NCBI GenBank assembly: GCA_037974665.1
Contig: CM075783.1
Location: 15,284,762-15,348,761 of the forward strand
Direction: 5' to 3'
Source of the DNA: Ehretia macrophylla
Lineage: Eukaryota > Streptophyta > Magnoliopsida > Boraginales > Ehretiaceae
Length of the DNA stretch: 64,000 bases
This document shows positions 23,403 to 35,626 of this stretch, piece after piece; positions within the stretch are counted from its first letter, which is position 1, and every line of letters begins with the position of its first letter. Under the pieces are notes generated by a model. It searched no databases, had not been told where the DNA came from, and saw only the letters and a list, made by a program, of their open reading frames with translations. The position numbers were made by a program, and so were the translations under genes.

Positions 23403-26400
23403 ATGGCCGGTCGACCGAGAACCAGAGGTAGGCCTGAGTTGACTGATGAGACTCCGAGTAACGTGGCACCAGGCCGTGACGGGGGTGATGACCGATTTGG
23501 AGCAGCTATGGAGCGGATTGCAGAGTTAGTGGCTAGTCAGGCACAGTTGTTAGCAGGGCAGGCTGCCCAGAATCAGGCTATGCAGGCTCAGCTTCTGAAT
23601 ATTCAGGGTGGTAACCACGGGCGTGGTACCCTGAAGGATTTTTTAGGATATCACCCACCGAGATTTCAGGGGGAGCCGGATGATAGGAAGGCGGAGGTAT
23701 GGATTAGCAAGTTGGAGAAGATTTATGATCCACTTGGCTATACTGATGAGCAGAAAGTCTCTTTTGCCGTGTATTTGTTAGATGACGAGGCAGAGGAGTG
23801 GTGGCGCACGGTAAGGACTAGCTGGGCGGCACAGGGTATTCCTTATGTTTGGGGTACCTTTCTGATGGCTTTCCGAGCAAAGTATGTCCCGAGGATTTGC
23901 AGGGAACGGAGAGAGGCCGAGTTTCTAGCCTTGGTCCAGGGAGATGCTACAGTGGCTCAATATGAGGCCACATTTACTCGATTGTCCCGGTATGCACCGG
24001 AGTATGTGGCAGACGAGGAGCGGAGGACTCGCAGGTTTATGTTGGGGTTGCGGCCCGAGATTCAGGATGTTATGGCTCTGAATCGTTATGATATTTTCAA
24101 TGAGGCTTTTGAGGCAGCTTATAGGTTAGAGAAGAGGAAAGGGGATCAGATTGTCTCCAGTCAGCCTAGTAAGAGGCCGTATCAGCCACAGGGCCAGCAG
24201 GTTATATACAGGCCTCCAGTACAGCAGGTTGTCTACAGGCCACCAGCCCAGCAGGGTTCTAATAGGCCACAGGGTCAGCAGAGTTACTATCGGCCTCAGT
24301 TTCAGCAGAGGCCATATCAGGTTCAGACCCAGTATAGGCCAGCGCAGTCTCAGGGTCAGTATAGGCCTAGTGTGGTGAGACCTCAGCAGCAGGCTGTATC
24401 AGCTGCTTCTTCAGCTTCTGGTTATTCTAGGGGCAGTGTTAGTGCCACATCATCGCAGTGTAATTACTGCAAGCGCCCAGGGCATGTGGAGTCCGACTGC
24501 AGGGTAAAGGCAGGGACATGTTTGGGTTGTGGTAGCAGCGAGCATAGGGCGAAGGATTGCCCTAAGTATGCGAGGACTGAGGGTCGGGCAGCGACTCAGG
24601 GTTACCAGGGTAGGCCTACGGGCAGTGTACCACAGCAGCAGCGGGTTCAGGCTCGGGCTTATGCAGTTGACTTAGAGGAGATGCCTGAGGAGACTGCAGT
24701 TGTGGAAAGTAACTTCCTTATACTTGATCAACTTGTTAAAGTGTTGATTGATTCTGGTGCTACGCATTCTTTCATTACTCCTGCTTGTGTGCAACGTGTT
24801 AAATTGCAACCTGAAAGATTGCCTTATGTGGTTGAAATTAGTACCTCTTTGTCTGATAAGTATGTTACTGGCTTAGTATGTAAGGATTGTTTAATACATG
24901 TTAAGGGGCATAATTTTCCTTCGGACCTTATCTTATTTCCTATCCGGGGGTATGATGTTATCTTGGGTATGGATTGGCTTTCTAAGTATGATGCCCAGTT
25001 GAACTGTAGAACCAAGGTAGTACAGTTTCGTTTGCCAGAACAGCCAGTAGTTGAGGTAGCGGGTAACCGGGGTGCTAAGACGAGTTTTGTTATCTCAGCG
25101 ACTAAAGCCGTTAAGTTGGTGAGTAAGGGGTGTTCGGGTTATCTAGCTTATTTGATCAACAAGCCATCTGATAAGCTACAGCTAGAAGAAGTCCCTATTA
25201 TCCGGGAATATCCTAATGTATTTCCCGAGGAGTTGCCAGGATTGCCGCCAGATAGGGATATCGAGTTTGTGATTAATCTTGTTCCCGGTACTCAACCTAT
25301 TTCTAAATCGGCGTACCGGATAGCACCAGCTGAGTTGAAGGAGTTGAAGACTCAGTTACAGGAGTTGTTGGAGAAGGGATTTATTCAGCAGAGTTCTTCA
25401 CCTTGGGGAGCTCCTGTTTTGTTTGTGAAGAAGAAGGATGGTACTTTGAGATTATGTATTGATTACCGTGGTTTGAATCAGGTGACCATCAAGAATAAAT
25501 ATCCCTTGCCACTGATTGATGAGTTGTTTGATCAACTTCAGGGAGCCAAAGTCTACTCTAAGTTTGATTTGAGGCAGGGGTATTATCAGCTTCGGATTCG
25601 TACGGAGGATGTTCCGAAGTCTGCCTTCAGGACTCGGTACGGGCATTATGAGTTTGTTGTTATGCCCTTTGGTTTGACTAATGCACCGGCAGCATTCATG
25701 GATCTTATGCATCGAGTCTTTCAGCCGTACTTGGACCAGTTCGTGGTGATTTTTATTGATGATATCTTGGTCTATTCTAAATCTGAATTGGAGCACGAGC
25801 AACATCTACGGCTTGTATTAGAGAAGTTGCAGGAGCATCAGTTGTTTTCCAAGTTCAGCAAATGTGAATTTTGGCTGCAACGGATTTCTTTTCTTGGCCA
25901 TGTTATTACACAGAGTGGTATTTCTGTAGATCCCACTAAGATTGAATCGGTGATGTCTTGGAAGCGGCCAGAGAGTGTTACTGATGTCCGTAGCTTTCTT
26001 GGCTTGGCGGGTTATTACCGTAGGTTTGTCAAGGACTTCTCAAAGATTGCGGGGCCACTATCTAAGTTGACTCAGAAACGGACTATCTTTAATTGGGACG
26101 AGAAGTGTGAGAGTGGATTTCAGGAGTTGAAAAAGAGGTTAACTACCGCTCCAGTACTTGCTCTACCAGAGGGGACCGATAATATGGTCATTTACAGCGA
26201 TGCATCCAAGGAGGGCTTGGGATGTGTTCTTATGCAGGATGGCCGAGTTATTGCCTATGCTTCCAGGAAGTTGAAGCCTTATGAAGAAAATTATCCGACT
26301 CATGATCTTGAGTTGGCAGCAGTTGTCTTTGCACTCAAGAAGTGGCGTCATTATCTGTGGGGAAGTAAGTTCGAGATTTTCACTGATCATAAGAGTCTAA

Positions 26401-27014
26401 AGTATTTATTCTCACAGAAGGAGTTGAATATGCGCCAGCGGAGGTGGATGGAGCTTCTTGGAGATTATAATTGTTCTATCAATTATCTGCCTGGAAAGGC
26501 AAATGTTGTAGCAGATGCTCTCAGCCGGAAGGCTAGTATTTCTTGTTTGGCTGTCAAGAAGTGGGAGGTTCTTGAGGAGTTTAGTTATTGGAGACCAGAG
26601 TTCATTCAGGTTGGGGTGATGTGTTCACATCTCCGTATTCAGCCTTTATTGTTGTCTCAGATCAGGGAAGCTCAGCAGCTTGATGTTAAACTTCAGAAGA
26701 TCAAGGATCAGATCACGGATGATCAGTCTGACTTTAAAGTGCATGAGGATGGTATTCTTCGGTTTCGGAACAGGGTTTGTGTTCCCGATGAACCGGGCTT
26801 GAGACGAGGTATTCTAGAGGAAGCTCATAATTCTAAATATACTATTCATCCCGGTGGAACCAAGATGTATCGGGATTTGAAACAGCATTACTGGTGGAAC
26901 AACATGAAAAGGGAGGTTGCTCAGTTTGTGTCTAGATGTTTGACTTGTCAGAGAGTGAAAGCCGAGCATCAACGACCAGCAGGTTTGCTTCAGCCGTTGG
27001 CTATACCAGAGTAG
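23403..27014 (+). CDS. Gag-pol polyprotein, first part (gag to integrase zinc finger)
   Basis: The ATG at 23403 (MAGRPRTRG) is the likely start; the open frame extends 63 bp further upstream without another ATG. Numbering from 23340, the gag core is about residues 105-260, followed by a Pro/Gln-rich linker (275-350). Two CCHC zinc knuckles start at C374 and C394. The protease has DSGA with Asp471. RT has FIDDIL with catalytic Asp807/808, and RNase H has YSDAS with Asp954. The integrase HHCC finger includes H1170, C1200 and C1203. The product would assemble capsids, mature itself and reverse-transcribe the element RNA. The frame ends at TAG (27012-27014) right after IPE, where family members usually have Trp; a one-base change (TGG to TAG) explains it. 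The downstream part continues in the same frame. Confidence 0.94.
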   Translation: MAGRPRTRGRPELTDETPSNVAPGRDGGDDRFGAAMERIAELVASQAQLLAGQAAQNQAMQAQLLNIQGGNHGRGTLKDFLGYHPPRFQGEPDDRKAEVWISKLEKIYDPLGYTDEQKVSFAVYLLDDEAEEWWRTVRTSWAAQGIPYVWGTFLMAFRAKYVPRICRERREAEFLALVQGDATVAQYEATFTRLSRYAPEYVADEERRTRRFMLGLRPEIQDVMALNRYDIFNEAFEAAYRLEKRKGDQIVSSQPSKRPYQPQGQQVIYRPPVQQVVYRPPAQQGSNRPQGQQSYYRPQFQQRPYQVQTQYRPAQSQGQYRPSVVRPQQQAVSAASSASGYSRGSVSATSSQCNYCKRPGHVESDCRVKAGTCLGCGSSEHRAKDCPKYARTEGRAATQGYQGRPTGSVPQQQRVQARAYAVDLEEMPEETAVVESNFLILDQLVKVLIDSGATHSFITPACVQRVKLQPERLPYVVEISTSLSDKYVTGLVCKDCLIHVKGHNFPSDLILFPIRGYDVILGMDWLSKYDAQLNCRTKVVQFRLPEQPVVEVAGNRGAKTSFVISATKAVKLVSKGCSGYLAYLINKPSDKLQLEEVPIIREYPNVFPEELPGLPPDRDIEFVINLVPGTQPISKSAYRIAPAELKELKTQLQELLEKGFIQQSSSPWGAPVLFVKKKDGTLRLCIDYRGLNQVTIKNKYPLPLIDELFDQLQGAKVYSKFDLRQGYYQLRIRTEDVPKSAFRTRYGHYEFVVMPFGLTNAPAAFMDLMHRVFQPYLDQFVVIFIDDILVYSKSELEHEQHLRLVLEKLQEHQLFSKFSKCEFWLQRISFLGHVITQSGISVDPTKIESVMSWKRPESVTDVRSFLGLAGYYRRFVKDFSKIAGPLSKLTQKRTIFNWDEKCESGFQELKKRLTTAPVLALPEGTDNMVIYSDASKEGLGCVLMQDGRVIAYASRKLKPYEENYPTHDLELAAVVFALKKWRHYLWGSKFEIFTDHKSLKYLFSQKELNMRQRRWMELLGDYNCSINYLPGKANVVADALSRKASISCLAVKKWEVLEEFSYWRPEFIQVGVMCSHLRIQPLLLSQIREAQQLDVKLQKIKDQITDDQSDFKVHEDGILRFRNRVCVPDEPGLRRGILEEAHNSKYTIHPGGTKMYRDLKQHYWWNNMKREVAQFVSRCLTCQRVKAEHQRPAGLLQPLAIPE

Positions 27015-28226
27015 AAATGGGAGCATATTACGATGGACTTCGTCACTGGTTTGCCTAGATCACCGAGGGGTAATGATGCAGTTTGGGTTGTCGTGGATCG
27101 TTTGACGAAGACAGCTCATTTTATTGCCATGAGGTTGGGAGATGAGGTTACAAAGTTGACGGACCTCTATCTGGATCAGATTGTTAGACTTCACGGTATT
27201 CCATCTAGTATTGTCTCTGATCGAGATCCTCGATTTACTTCTCGTTTGTGGGAGAAACTTCAGGAGACTTTGGGTACTCAGTTGAACTTCAGTACAGCGT
27301 ATCATCCACAGACCGACGGTCAGTCTGAGCGGACTATTCAGATTCTGGAAGATATGCTTAGGGCTTGTGTTCTGGACTTCGGGAAGAACTGGGAGAAACA
27401 TCTACCACTTGCCGAGTTTGCCTATAACAATAGTTATCAAGCTACTATTGGGATGGCACCTTTCGCAGCTCTTTACGGTCGTAAGTGCCGTTCACCTTTA
27501 TATTGGGACGAGGTAGGAGAGATGAAGACTATTGATCCGACTATTATGCCAGAACTTCTTGAGAAGATCGAGAATGTTCAGTTGATCAGGCAGAGAATGC
27601 TTACGGCGCAGAGTAGATTCAAGAGTTATGCTGATAAGCGTCGTCGAGACTTGGAGTTTGCAGTTGGAGATCGGGTTTTCTTGAGATTGTCTCCTCGAAA
27701 AGGGTTTGTTCGTTATGGTAAAGGTGGTAAGCTGAGTCCGAGATTTGTTGGGCCGTTTGAGATTACTGGCAGGGTTGGTAAGTTGGCATATCGGTTGGCT
27801 TTACCGGAGAACTTCTCTAATGTCCACAATGTGTTTCACGTGTCTAATTTGCGGAAATATAATCCGGATCCTTCTCATATTCTTGAGCCAGAGCCGTTAC
27901 AGCTTCGAGAGAATTTGACTTATGACGAGCGTCCGATTCGTATTCTAGATCAGATGGACCGAGAGTTGAGGTCGAAGAGGATTCCGATGGTTAAGGTGTT
28001 GTGGAAGCATCACGGCATTGAGGAAGCTACGTGGGAGAGACGAGATCAGATGCAGCAGCAATACCCAGATCTATTCCGTACATCAAGTAAGAATTTCGAG
28101 GACGAAATTTCTATAAGGGGGGGAGAATGTGAAACCCCACTTTCTTGCTTATCTCGTTTTACGTGCTATACCTCGTTTTTCGTGCATATGATCTGTTTAT
28201 GTACTATAGGACCTAGAAAGTTATAA
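27015..28226 (+). pseudogene. Gag-pol second part: integrase core and chromodomain, behind a stop
   Basis: Same frame as the first part, cut off by the TAG at 27012-27014; the first internal ATG is at 27033. Numbered from that ATG, the catalytic triad is Asp2 (MDFVTGLP), Asp63 (SDRDPRF) and Glu99 (GQSER), with exactly 35 residues between the last two, as in D,D35E integrases. A GPF/chromodomain tail follows: KVLWKHHG and ATWERRDQM near residues 321-340 are chromodomain-like and would steer insertion into modified chromatin. The frame passes the purine tract and ends inside the 3' LTR at 28226. No other damage is visible, so only the stop separates it from an intact pol. Occasional readthrough cannot be excluded. 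Confidence 0.92.
28115..28127 (+). other. Polypurine tract of the Tekay-type element
   Basis: AAGGGGGGGAGAA directly precedes the 3' LTR and overlaps the end of the pol frame. It is the plus-strand primer site. Confidence 0.9.
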
Positions 28227-30561
28227 TTTTGATGTCAATACTTCTAATACGTGCTAAATGTGCATTCATGAAATTTTCATAAAAAACGGAGTCAGAAATT
28301 TTATCGTCGATTTTCAGTGAATAGTGTTTTCGAAACACGTCCGCTATAATTTTGAAACTGGTCTTTTTAACCCTTCTAGACCTAGTCCACGGACTTTAAT
28401 AGACCTGTGTTTGATGAAAATGGTTTTAAAATCGGCTTAAGAATTTATTAGGGTTTTTACACCGACTTTTGCGAAAATCGAGTTTTAAGCCGACTCGGGT
28501 GGAATTCTTTGAATGTAAAACTTCTTGTCACCTAAAAATAATCCACTTGAGATATCTTGGGGGTTGCATAATTATTTTTAACTTGGTGATCACTAAAATG
28601 CAATTAAAGACATTAAAAACACAAAAATACCTATTAAAATAACTTTGACTTTAATTAATTAATTGACCATATAAGCTAATGTCCTCAACACACACTCACA
28701 CAACACAAAAACACCATCACACACACACACATTGCCGAGAGAAAAGAGGGAGAGAAGAGAAGAGAAAAACTCAAGCTTTCAATCCAATTTTTCAAAGAAA
28801 AACCTAGTTTTTGTCCGTGAAACTTCGCACCGACTTGGATTCTGCTTGTTGGGCACGCATAGCACGCATTCCTAGGCTTATATCGCATCTAAGGTGAGAG
28901 AAAAATTCTAGATCTCAAAATGTCATTTTTGTGTTTTTGCGTATAAATGAAGATTGAACCGTTAGAATTGAAATCTGATGATAGATTATTGCTCCTTGCA
29001 TGCTAGGGATCATTATATACTAATACTACGAATTTCTGTCGGATATAGCATAATTTTTATTTTCCGGGTATTTAATTTTGATTAAAATGTTCAAAGTTGA
29101 TTTAATTGAGTTGTGTTGATCGAAATCGATTGCCGTCGATTTCTAAATACTTGATAATTACGTGTTAGCGCTGTTGTAATGCCGAATTTTCGATTACATT
29201 GTTTGTGTGAAAATCCGGAAAATCCAGCCATGACATCTTAGGATTTTAGGGTTATCGGGCATGATTTGGAGGGGTTATGGTGGATTTCCGAGAGGGCTAA
29301 TGTAGTAGGTTGAATGGGTGAGTGATAGGAACTGATTTGGCAATGTTTGGGTTAGTAGATTGTAAGTTATGAATTTTAGAAGTTTAGGTTGTCATTCTTT
29401 AATTTCTTGAACGATGCCTTAGATGGTTGGGTAGTGTTCGAGTGATGAATGGTGAGTCGTTGTTGAGTAATTTAGAGTTTAATTATGTATATTATGCATG
29501 TCCGGTTAGATGGCCTACTTTGTCATCTAACTACGTTGTTTGTTGTTTAATTTAATATTGATGTTATATTGATGTTATTGATTGATTATTATTGAATGCG
29601 GAAATCGGGCACTCTTGTTGCTGATCTCCCAATTGATTGATTGATTTATGCTTGTATGATGATTGATGAATATGGAGTCTTGGTATGTGTGTGCCACCTC
29701 TCGGGCAGCGTCGGGCTGTCGGGTTGATAACGGCATGACTGCCATAGGCTACCCCCAGCTCGCATGACGGAGGTGTCATGGAGGGAGGGGCTAGTGAGGT
29801 ACCTCGGGTGCGTGAGTAATGGGGAGTTATAAGAAGAACGGTTGAGATCGTGATGGCGTTTGGAGCTACACCAAATAGAGTATCCTTATTGAATGGTCAT
29901 ATAGTTATGTGATGATAGCTTTATTTATGTTATTATGTTGTTGTGTGTTTACTTGCTCAAAGGACTAAATCCAAGGAGCGTAGTGAATACTGTAGAGATC
30001 TATCGGATCCTCACTGGGCTTATGTATATAAGCTCACTCTCTATTAATGCATGTTTCAGGTGTACTTTTACAAGATTACGGGTACGTGCCTCCTGAAGAG
30101 GAGAATGTGGAAAACGTGCCTTTCGTGGATGAGTCATATGTCCCTGAGTCTTATCCATGATTCTATGTTGTTAAATGTCATGTATATTAGCTTAATGGAC
30201 TTTTATATGCTTTTCGGTTCTTAGTGTAATAGTTATTGAAAAGATGATGATCCAAATGATGTTAATATTTAGTGGCTTCCTTTTGTCTATGGTTAAATTG
30301 TAGTTGTGTCTCAACTTACTTTTGAAATGTATGATAAAGTTGAGGTATTGTATGTCATGTTGGAACGGAGGCGTATAACGAGGATGTTTTATTGTATAAT
30401 ATGGTTGTGTTGTATGTTGTTGTTTGTATTGAGGAATTTCTGGATGTATGATGTTTAATGAGGTTGGTTTAGAACCTCGGAAATCTGTTTACTGTCGTTA
30501 TGCCGCCGAAATTCCGTTGCGTCCTGACTGATCGTAGGTGGGGTCGAGTTGGGGCGTGACA
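28128..30561 (+). repeat. 3' LTR of Tekay-type element
   Basis: 2434 bp with the same termini as the 5' LTR and no length difference. Differences noticed include a G/A change at CATGTCC(A/G)GTT and CTGT(C/A)GAGATC. The intron-like signals are at 28894 (start) and 30059 (end). Confidence 0.96.
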
Positions 30562-32300
30562 TGAGTTAAATCCATCATTTATCCTAAAATCCCATTGGGT
30601 AAAATGGATTTATCTTATGAGTTATTGCTTATATTAATTCAGTAAATTATAATTGTATTATTGAATGCTAATGTCATCCACTTTCTTCCGAATCAAGTTA
30701 ACCCATGCTGCTAGTGGGTTCAAAGGCTCCCTACACCAAACCTTGCACAAGCAGGTTTTTCGACAATTCCATCCCATGCTGATTCCAACTGAGATGCCCC
30801 AAAATGGTTGGTAACTATAAATTTTCAATTTTAATATATTTTCACTTTTTGTGTATTAGCTACGGATAATACACAAATTCCATTCCGATTCAAATGGATT
30901 CTGTAAGGGTTTGCTAAATTCTGTGTTAATTAGTAGATGAGTTAAATCCATCAGTTTATCCTAAAATCCCATTGGGTAAAATGGATTTATCTTATGAGTT
31001 ATTGCTTATATTAATTCAGTAAATTATACTTGTATTATTGAATGCTAATGTCATCCACTTTCTTCCGAATCAAGTTAACCCATGCTGCTAGTAGGTTCAA
31101 AGGCTCCCTACACCAAACTTTGCACAAGCAGGTTTTTCGACAATTCGATCCCATGTTGATTCCAACTGAGATGCCCCAAAATGGTTGGTAACTATAAATT
31201 TTCAATTTTAATATATTTTCACTTTTTGTGTATTAGCTACGGATAATACACAAATTCCATTCCGATTCAAATGGATTCTGTAAGAGTTTGCTAAATTCTG
31301 TGTTAATTAGTAGATGAGTTAAATCCATCAGTTTATCCTAAAATCCCTTTGGGTAAAATGAATTTATCTTATGAGTTATTGCTTATATTAATTCAGTAAA
31401 TTATACTTGTATTATTGAATGCTAATGTCATCTACTTTCTTCCGAATCAAGTTAACCCATGCTGCTAGTGGATTCAAAGGCTCCCTACACCAAACCTTGC
31501 ACAAGCAGGTTTTTCTACAATTCCATCCCATGTCGATTTCAACTGAGATGCCCAAAATGGTTGGTAACTAGAATTTTCAATTTTAATATATTTTCACTTT
31601 TTGTGTATTAGCTACGGATAATACACAAAATCCATTCCGATTCAAATGGATTCTGTAAGGGTTTGCTAAATTCTATGTTAATTAGTAGATGAGTTAAATC
31701 CATCAGTTTATCCTAAAATCCCATTGGGTAAAATGGATTTATCTTATGAGTTATTGCTTATATTAATTCAGTAAATTATAATTGTATTATTGAATGCTAA
31801 TGTCATCCACTTTCTTCCGAATCAAGTTAACCCATGCTGCTAGTGGGTTCAAAGGCTCCCTACACAAAACCTTGCACAAGCAGGTTTTTCGACAATTCGA
31901 TCCCATGCCGATTCCAACTAAGATGCCCAAAATGGTTGGTAACTATAAATTTTCAATTTTAATATATTTTCACTTTTTGTGTATTAGCTACGGATAATAC
32001 ACAAAATCCATTCCGATTCAAATTGATTCTGTAAGGGTTTGCTAAATTCTGTGTTAATTAGTATATGAGTTAAATCCATCAGTTTATCCTAAAATCCCAT
32101 TGGGTAAAATAGATTTATCTTAGTTATTGCTTATATTTATTCAGTAAATTATACTTGTATTATTAAATGCTAATGTCTTCCACTTTCTTCCGAATCAAGT
32201 TAACCCATGCTGCTAGTGGTTCAAAGGCTCCCTACACCAAACCTTGCACAAGCAGATTTTTCGACAATTCCATCCTTTGCCGATTCCAACTGAGATGCCC
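30562..32300. repeat. 376-bp satellite array, block 4 and array end
   Basis: About 4.6 monomers following the Tekay-type element. Homology to the monomer stops at GAGATGCCC (32292-32300), where unrelated sequence leading into an RNase H-like exon begins. This is the right-hand end of the array. The last monomers carry more small deletions than interior ones, for example near 32120 and 32218. Confidence 0.9.
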
Positions 32301-32330
32301 TATACTTAATTAATTTTATTTTTATTTCAG

Positions 32331-33188
32331 ACACCTACGTATATTGGGAAGGAGTTTAAGAAGTATGCCTCTAAAATACTTTCTGGGTGTGTTGTTAAGA
32401 AACCGAATTTGGTATACAACCGAGGAGATCTGGTTGGGATAGCCAGGTACTATCCTAATGAGTTTAAGGTCCTTAGCAGAGAATTTTTAAGATTTCGAAT
32501 TTCCTTCTCTCGTAAAAAAGAGCCAAAGCTGAAGTATGTGCCAAGACTGATTCCCAGCTGGTCTCCTCCGACTGATGCATCATTAGTTCTAAATGTCGAC
32601 GGCAGCAAAGTGCAGCATAAGGATCTAGTATTTTCAGTTGCGTGTGTTGCCTGATATGCCGATGGTATTGTGGTGTTTCAAGCGGTTGGTGTGGCTATGT
32701 TCCACACCAATCCGCAAATTGCAGAATTGTGTGGAATACATTTCGCATTGCGAATGGCGTTACGGGCTATGTCGTCCGCTCTGATGCCCTTGTCGTGGTG
32801 AATGCGTTAAATAGCCCGGTCAAGTCTTTAAAGTCGCGTGCCATTTCTTTAAAGGCAGGCAAGTTAGATGTTGAATTAGATGAATACTTGAAGTTTAAGT
32901 TTGAATTGCTGGATGAGATTTGGGATTTGATGTCTCAGTTTAAGTCAGCAAGAGTTGAATGTGTTTTTCGTGAAGGCAATCGGTACGCAGACTTCCTTGC
33001 GAGCCATTACAAAATAGATGGACCAAAAAGGTGAAGACGCCTTTGACGAAAAAGAAGGAAAAAAGAAAGAAGAGGATGAAAACATTTTTATAAAGTATGA
33101 GCGGGACCTTGCTGTTTTTGAGGATCAGGAAAAGTCAGGGTACAAACTTTTTCGCACTGATGATATGACAAGATTCCGAAAGAAGTGA
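32331..33188 (+). pseudogene. RNase H-like (RVT_3 type) gene fragment, frameshifted
   Basis: Sequence opens right after TTTTATTTCAG (32320-32330), a good plant splice acceptor, only 30 bp from the satellite end. One frame reads LNVDGSK, then TGA at 32652, then on to AELCGIHFAL. A second frame carries RSDALVVVNAL and REGNRYADFLAS. The first frame returns for an acidic tail ending FRTDDMTRFRKK at 33186-33188. The Asp, Glu, Asp, Asp signatures match the plant RNase H-like family found in L1-type LINEs and in stand-alone genes. A stop and two frame switches mean it is broken. The 5' part is missing, replaced by satellite. A LINE or host origin cannot be decided here. Confidence 0.7.
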
Positions 33189-35626
33189 TGACATGAGGAT
33201 GAGAAAATTGGTTTCGAGACATTAATTTTCGATACATACTGCATCTTTGTTTTCTATCTTACATATGAATTAGTACATTGATTTAGTGTTGCTACTATGT
33301 TTTATATGTCTACAAGTGTTGTTTAGCTAGTTTAACTTGTTCTTTTTTATTATTATTAGTATTAACCCATGAAGTACAACGCCAAATTAATCGTGTTCTA
33401 CATTTATTATTATTATTATTAACCTCTTTAATCAATCTCTCGCTCTTGTTCGTATGTTACTGTGAAAATATTTCATTTGGAGGTCTTTCATTCACGTTAC
33501 TGCTATTTTATAGGAGTTGATGGGATCAGTTCAGAGTGTGAAGTTCCCATATTTTGTTCTCAAGTTCACAAATAATTTGAAGCTTTACTAAATTAAAAGC
33601 AGCAGGTTACATCTTATGACCTTGGATGCTTGTATATGGTTTTTCAATTGCTCTTGTTTGTTTTATATGTGCGTGTAAGTTGTTATTAGCCTTGATAAAA
33701 TACATTCTGTGTGATATATTGAACCCCACTCATGGAGTAGAGAATTGAGGGAAACAAATCCGTAAAATTTTCTGTTATATTCGGCTGATTGTTGAGAAAC
33801 TTAGTCTGTGGGAAACATTTTTCTGAATTAAACCGAGGATACTAGAAATTAATGTATGAGCTGTAGTTTAAGTACTATGAAATGACAAGTGGGGAAACCA
33901 GAGCACCGTAAACATCAAAGTTCTATGTTTTATGGAAATTTTTGCTCTCAATCTTTAGTATATAGTTTCTTTTTGTCTTTGGTTCTATAACTATTGCTGC
34001 TAGGTGCTGTAAGAAAAAAGAACTCAATATGTAGATTCACTTCTGTCTTGCATTGACAAATTGTATATTAAGCTTTAGGTTCAACTTTGAATTATAACAT
34101 GTTAAAATCAAATAGATATTAATCCATGTTGGTATCAGCATACTGTAAGTGTAATCACTAATTGTTATTTAAGGCTGAACTGCATTAACTCCAGATTTCA
34201 TCTTTCAAAAACTTAAAGCTGCTCTCAGCGTGTGAAGGATTGAATGCCTAAACTCGAACGTAATTCATTTATGGCTCGGTCAACCTCTCTTCTCTAGTCA
34301 TTCTATGATCGGGTCAAAGACTCAGGGTTTATGCAGGGTAAGGGTTTCCAAACAGGTCCGGATTCTGTAGATGCCTGAACAGATTAATGGTTTTCTGAAG
34401 AAATATAGCCTTCACATTGCTTGGAAGAAGAGGGAAATTTTCCGTTGACAGATCAAAGCAGATGTGCTTTCAGTCCTTGTTTGACTCAGAAGATGCATCA
34501 AGCTGCTCTGTGCATAGGGAGGATTGCAAAGAAAGACCTTGATGCTTGTCTTGTGCCCCTTTAGGTATATGCATCGGGCTGCAAGAACTGTGTGCCTGCA
34601 AGGTTTCAAGAATGGGAAGGCTTTAGAACAAGACTAGAGCCTCATTGTACAAAATATAAGAGAGTAGTGTAGTTTGATTTTTTGAAAATAAAATCATATT
34701 TTCAAGAGCAACAGACAGGATGTGAAGAAAATTCATACATATCTATGTCAGGTCCATATGTGCCTGAAGCATGGCAACTTTAACCTCTCTCTTGAGCGCT
34801 CATATCATGGGTGCCTGTATTTGAAGTCATGTTCTCTTCAACTGGGGATGAATGTACCCGTTCCCCGCGATCTTGACTTCTCAAAAACTGTAATTACAGA
34901 ATGTTGATAAATCAGAAAAGCTACCTGTAAAATACCCCTTACCTTAATCATATCATACCGCTAAATCATCAGAAACTCCCACCTAAACAGATTTCATAAC
35001 TCTGAATCAGATAGAGTGACTAATGGTAATTACTAACAATAGCCACCATGACTTTGGAAGTAAGTCCACCAAGCCTTTGCCCATCACAGAAATTTGGATT
35101 ACACTGCATACAATATTGTGGAAACCAGTCTTTGAGATTTCATGTCCCTGTTTTGATATCTTCAGGGTAGTCTAGACACAAAATCTATAGGAGATCTCTT
35201 GAAAGTAGCTTATGCTGAAGGATTTCCCTTGGATCACATTTTCCCTTTTCTCACAGTAAGCTCTAACAGCATAAATTTCTACAAACAGATATGCAGAGAG
35301 GTTTAAAGATAGCTCTTTCATAGCTTTTTTTATTTTCAATTTTCACTTGAGGATTTCTCATACTCTACGAGTATCTCTTCCTTCTCTATTAATTGAAAAT
35401 CCGCTTCCATCTCAAAAAAAGTTTTTCAGAAAGAGAACAAATATTCATGGAGCGAACAGTAAATATTTCAATCAAGAACACAATCTAGTAAACAAATGGT
35501 CACCAACTCAATATATATTTATCACTATCAAAAGATGCAGTTTAATCTCAACTAGAAATCTTGAATTTCAATTGGAGAAAGCACAGATAAAAAGAGAGAG
35601 ATACATCTAGAAAACCCCCACAAGAC
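33189..35626. other. No gene recognised
   Basis: 2.4 kb of AT-rich sequence with ATT/TTA microsatellite runs near 33350 and 33405. I searched both strands for the next RecG exon (Walker A, GDVGCGKT-type) and for helicase motifs and saw none. Short open frames (for example 34412-34609 and 35347-35610) show no recognisable domain. Confidence 0.5.

Larger units (their letters stand above)
20696..30561 (+). mobile_element. Near-complete Tekay/Del-type chromovirus (Ty3/gypsy)
   Basis: A 9866-bp element inserted in the satellite with a perfect 5-bp duplication TGAGT (20691-20695 and 30562-30566). LTRs of identical length (2434 bp) differ at only about ten sites by eye, so insertion is recent relative to the other elements here. 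Order: LTR, initiator-Met primer site, gag with two zinc knuckles, protease, RT, RNase H, integrase, chromodomain, purine tract, LTR. The C-terminal chromodomain and the domain order identify a chromovirus. All domains lie in one frame, interrupted by a single TAG at 27012-27014. It could supply functions in trans to the non-autonomous element if a relative without the stop exists elsewhere. Confidence 0.96.

Noticed and set aside
9492..31997. 67-codon frames MLMSSTFFRIKLT... in the left half
   Set aside because: They are a product of the satellite monomer being open in one frame. Other monomers have stops in the same place.
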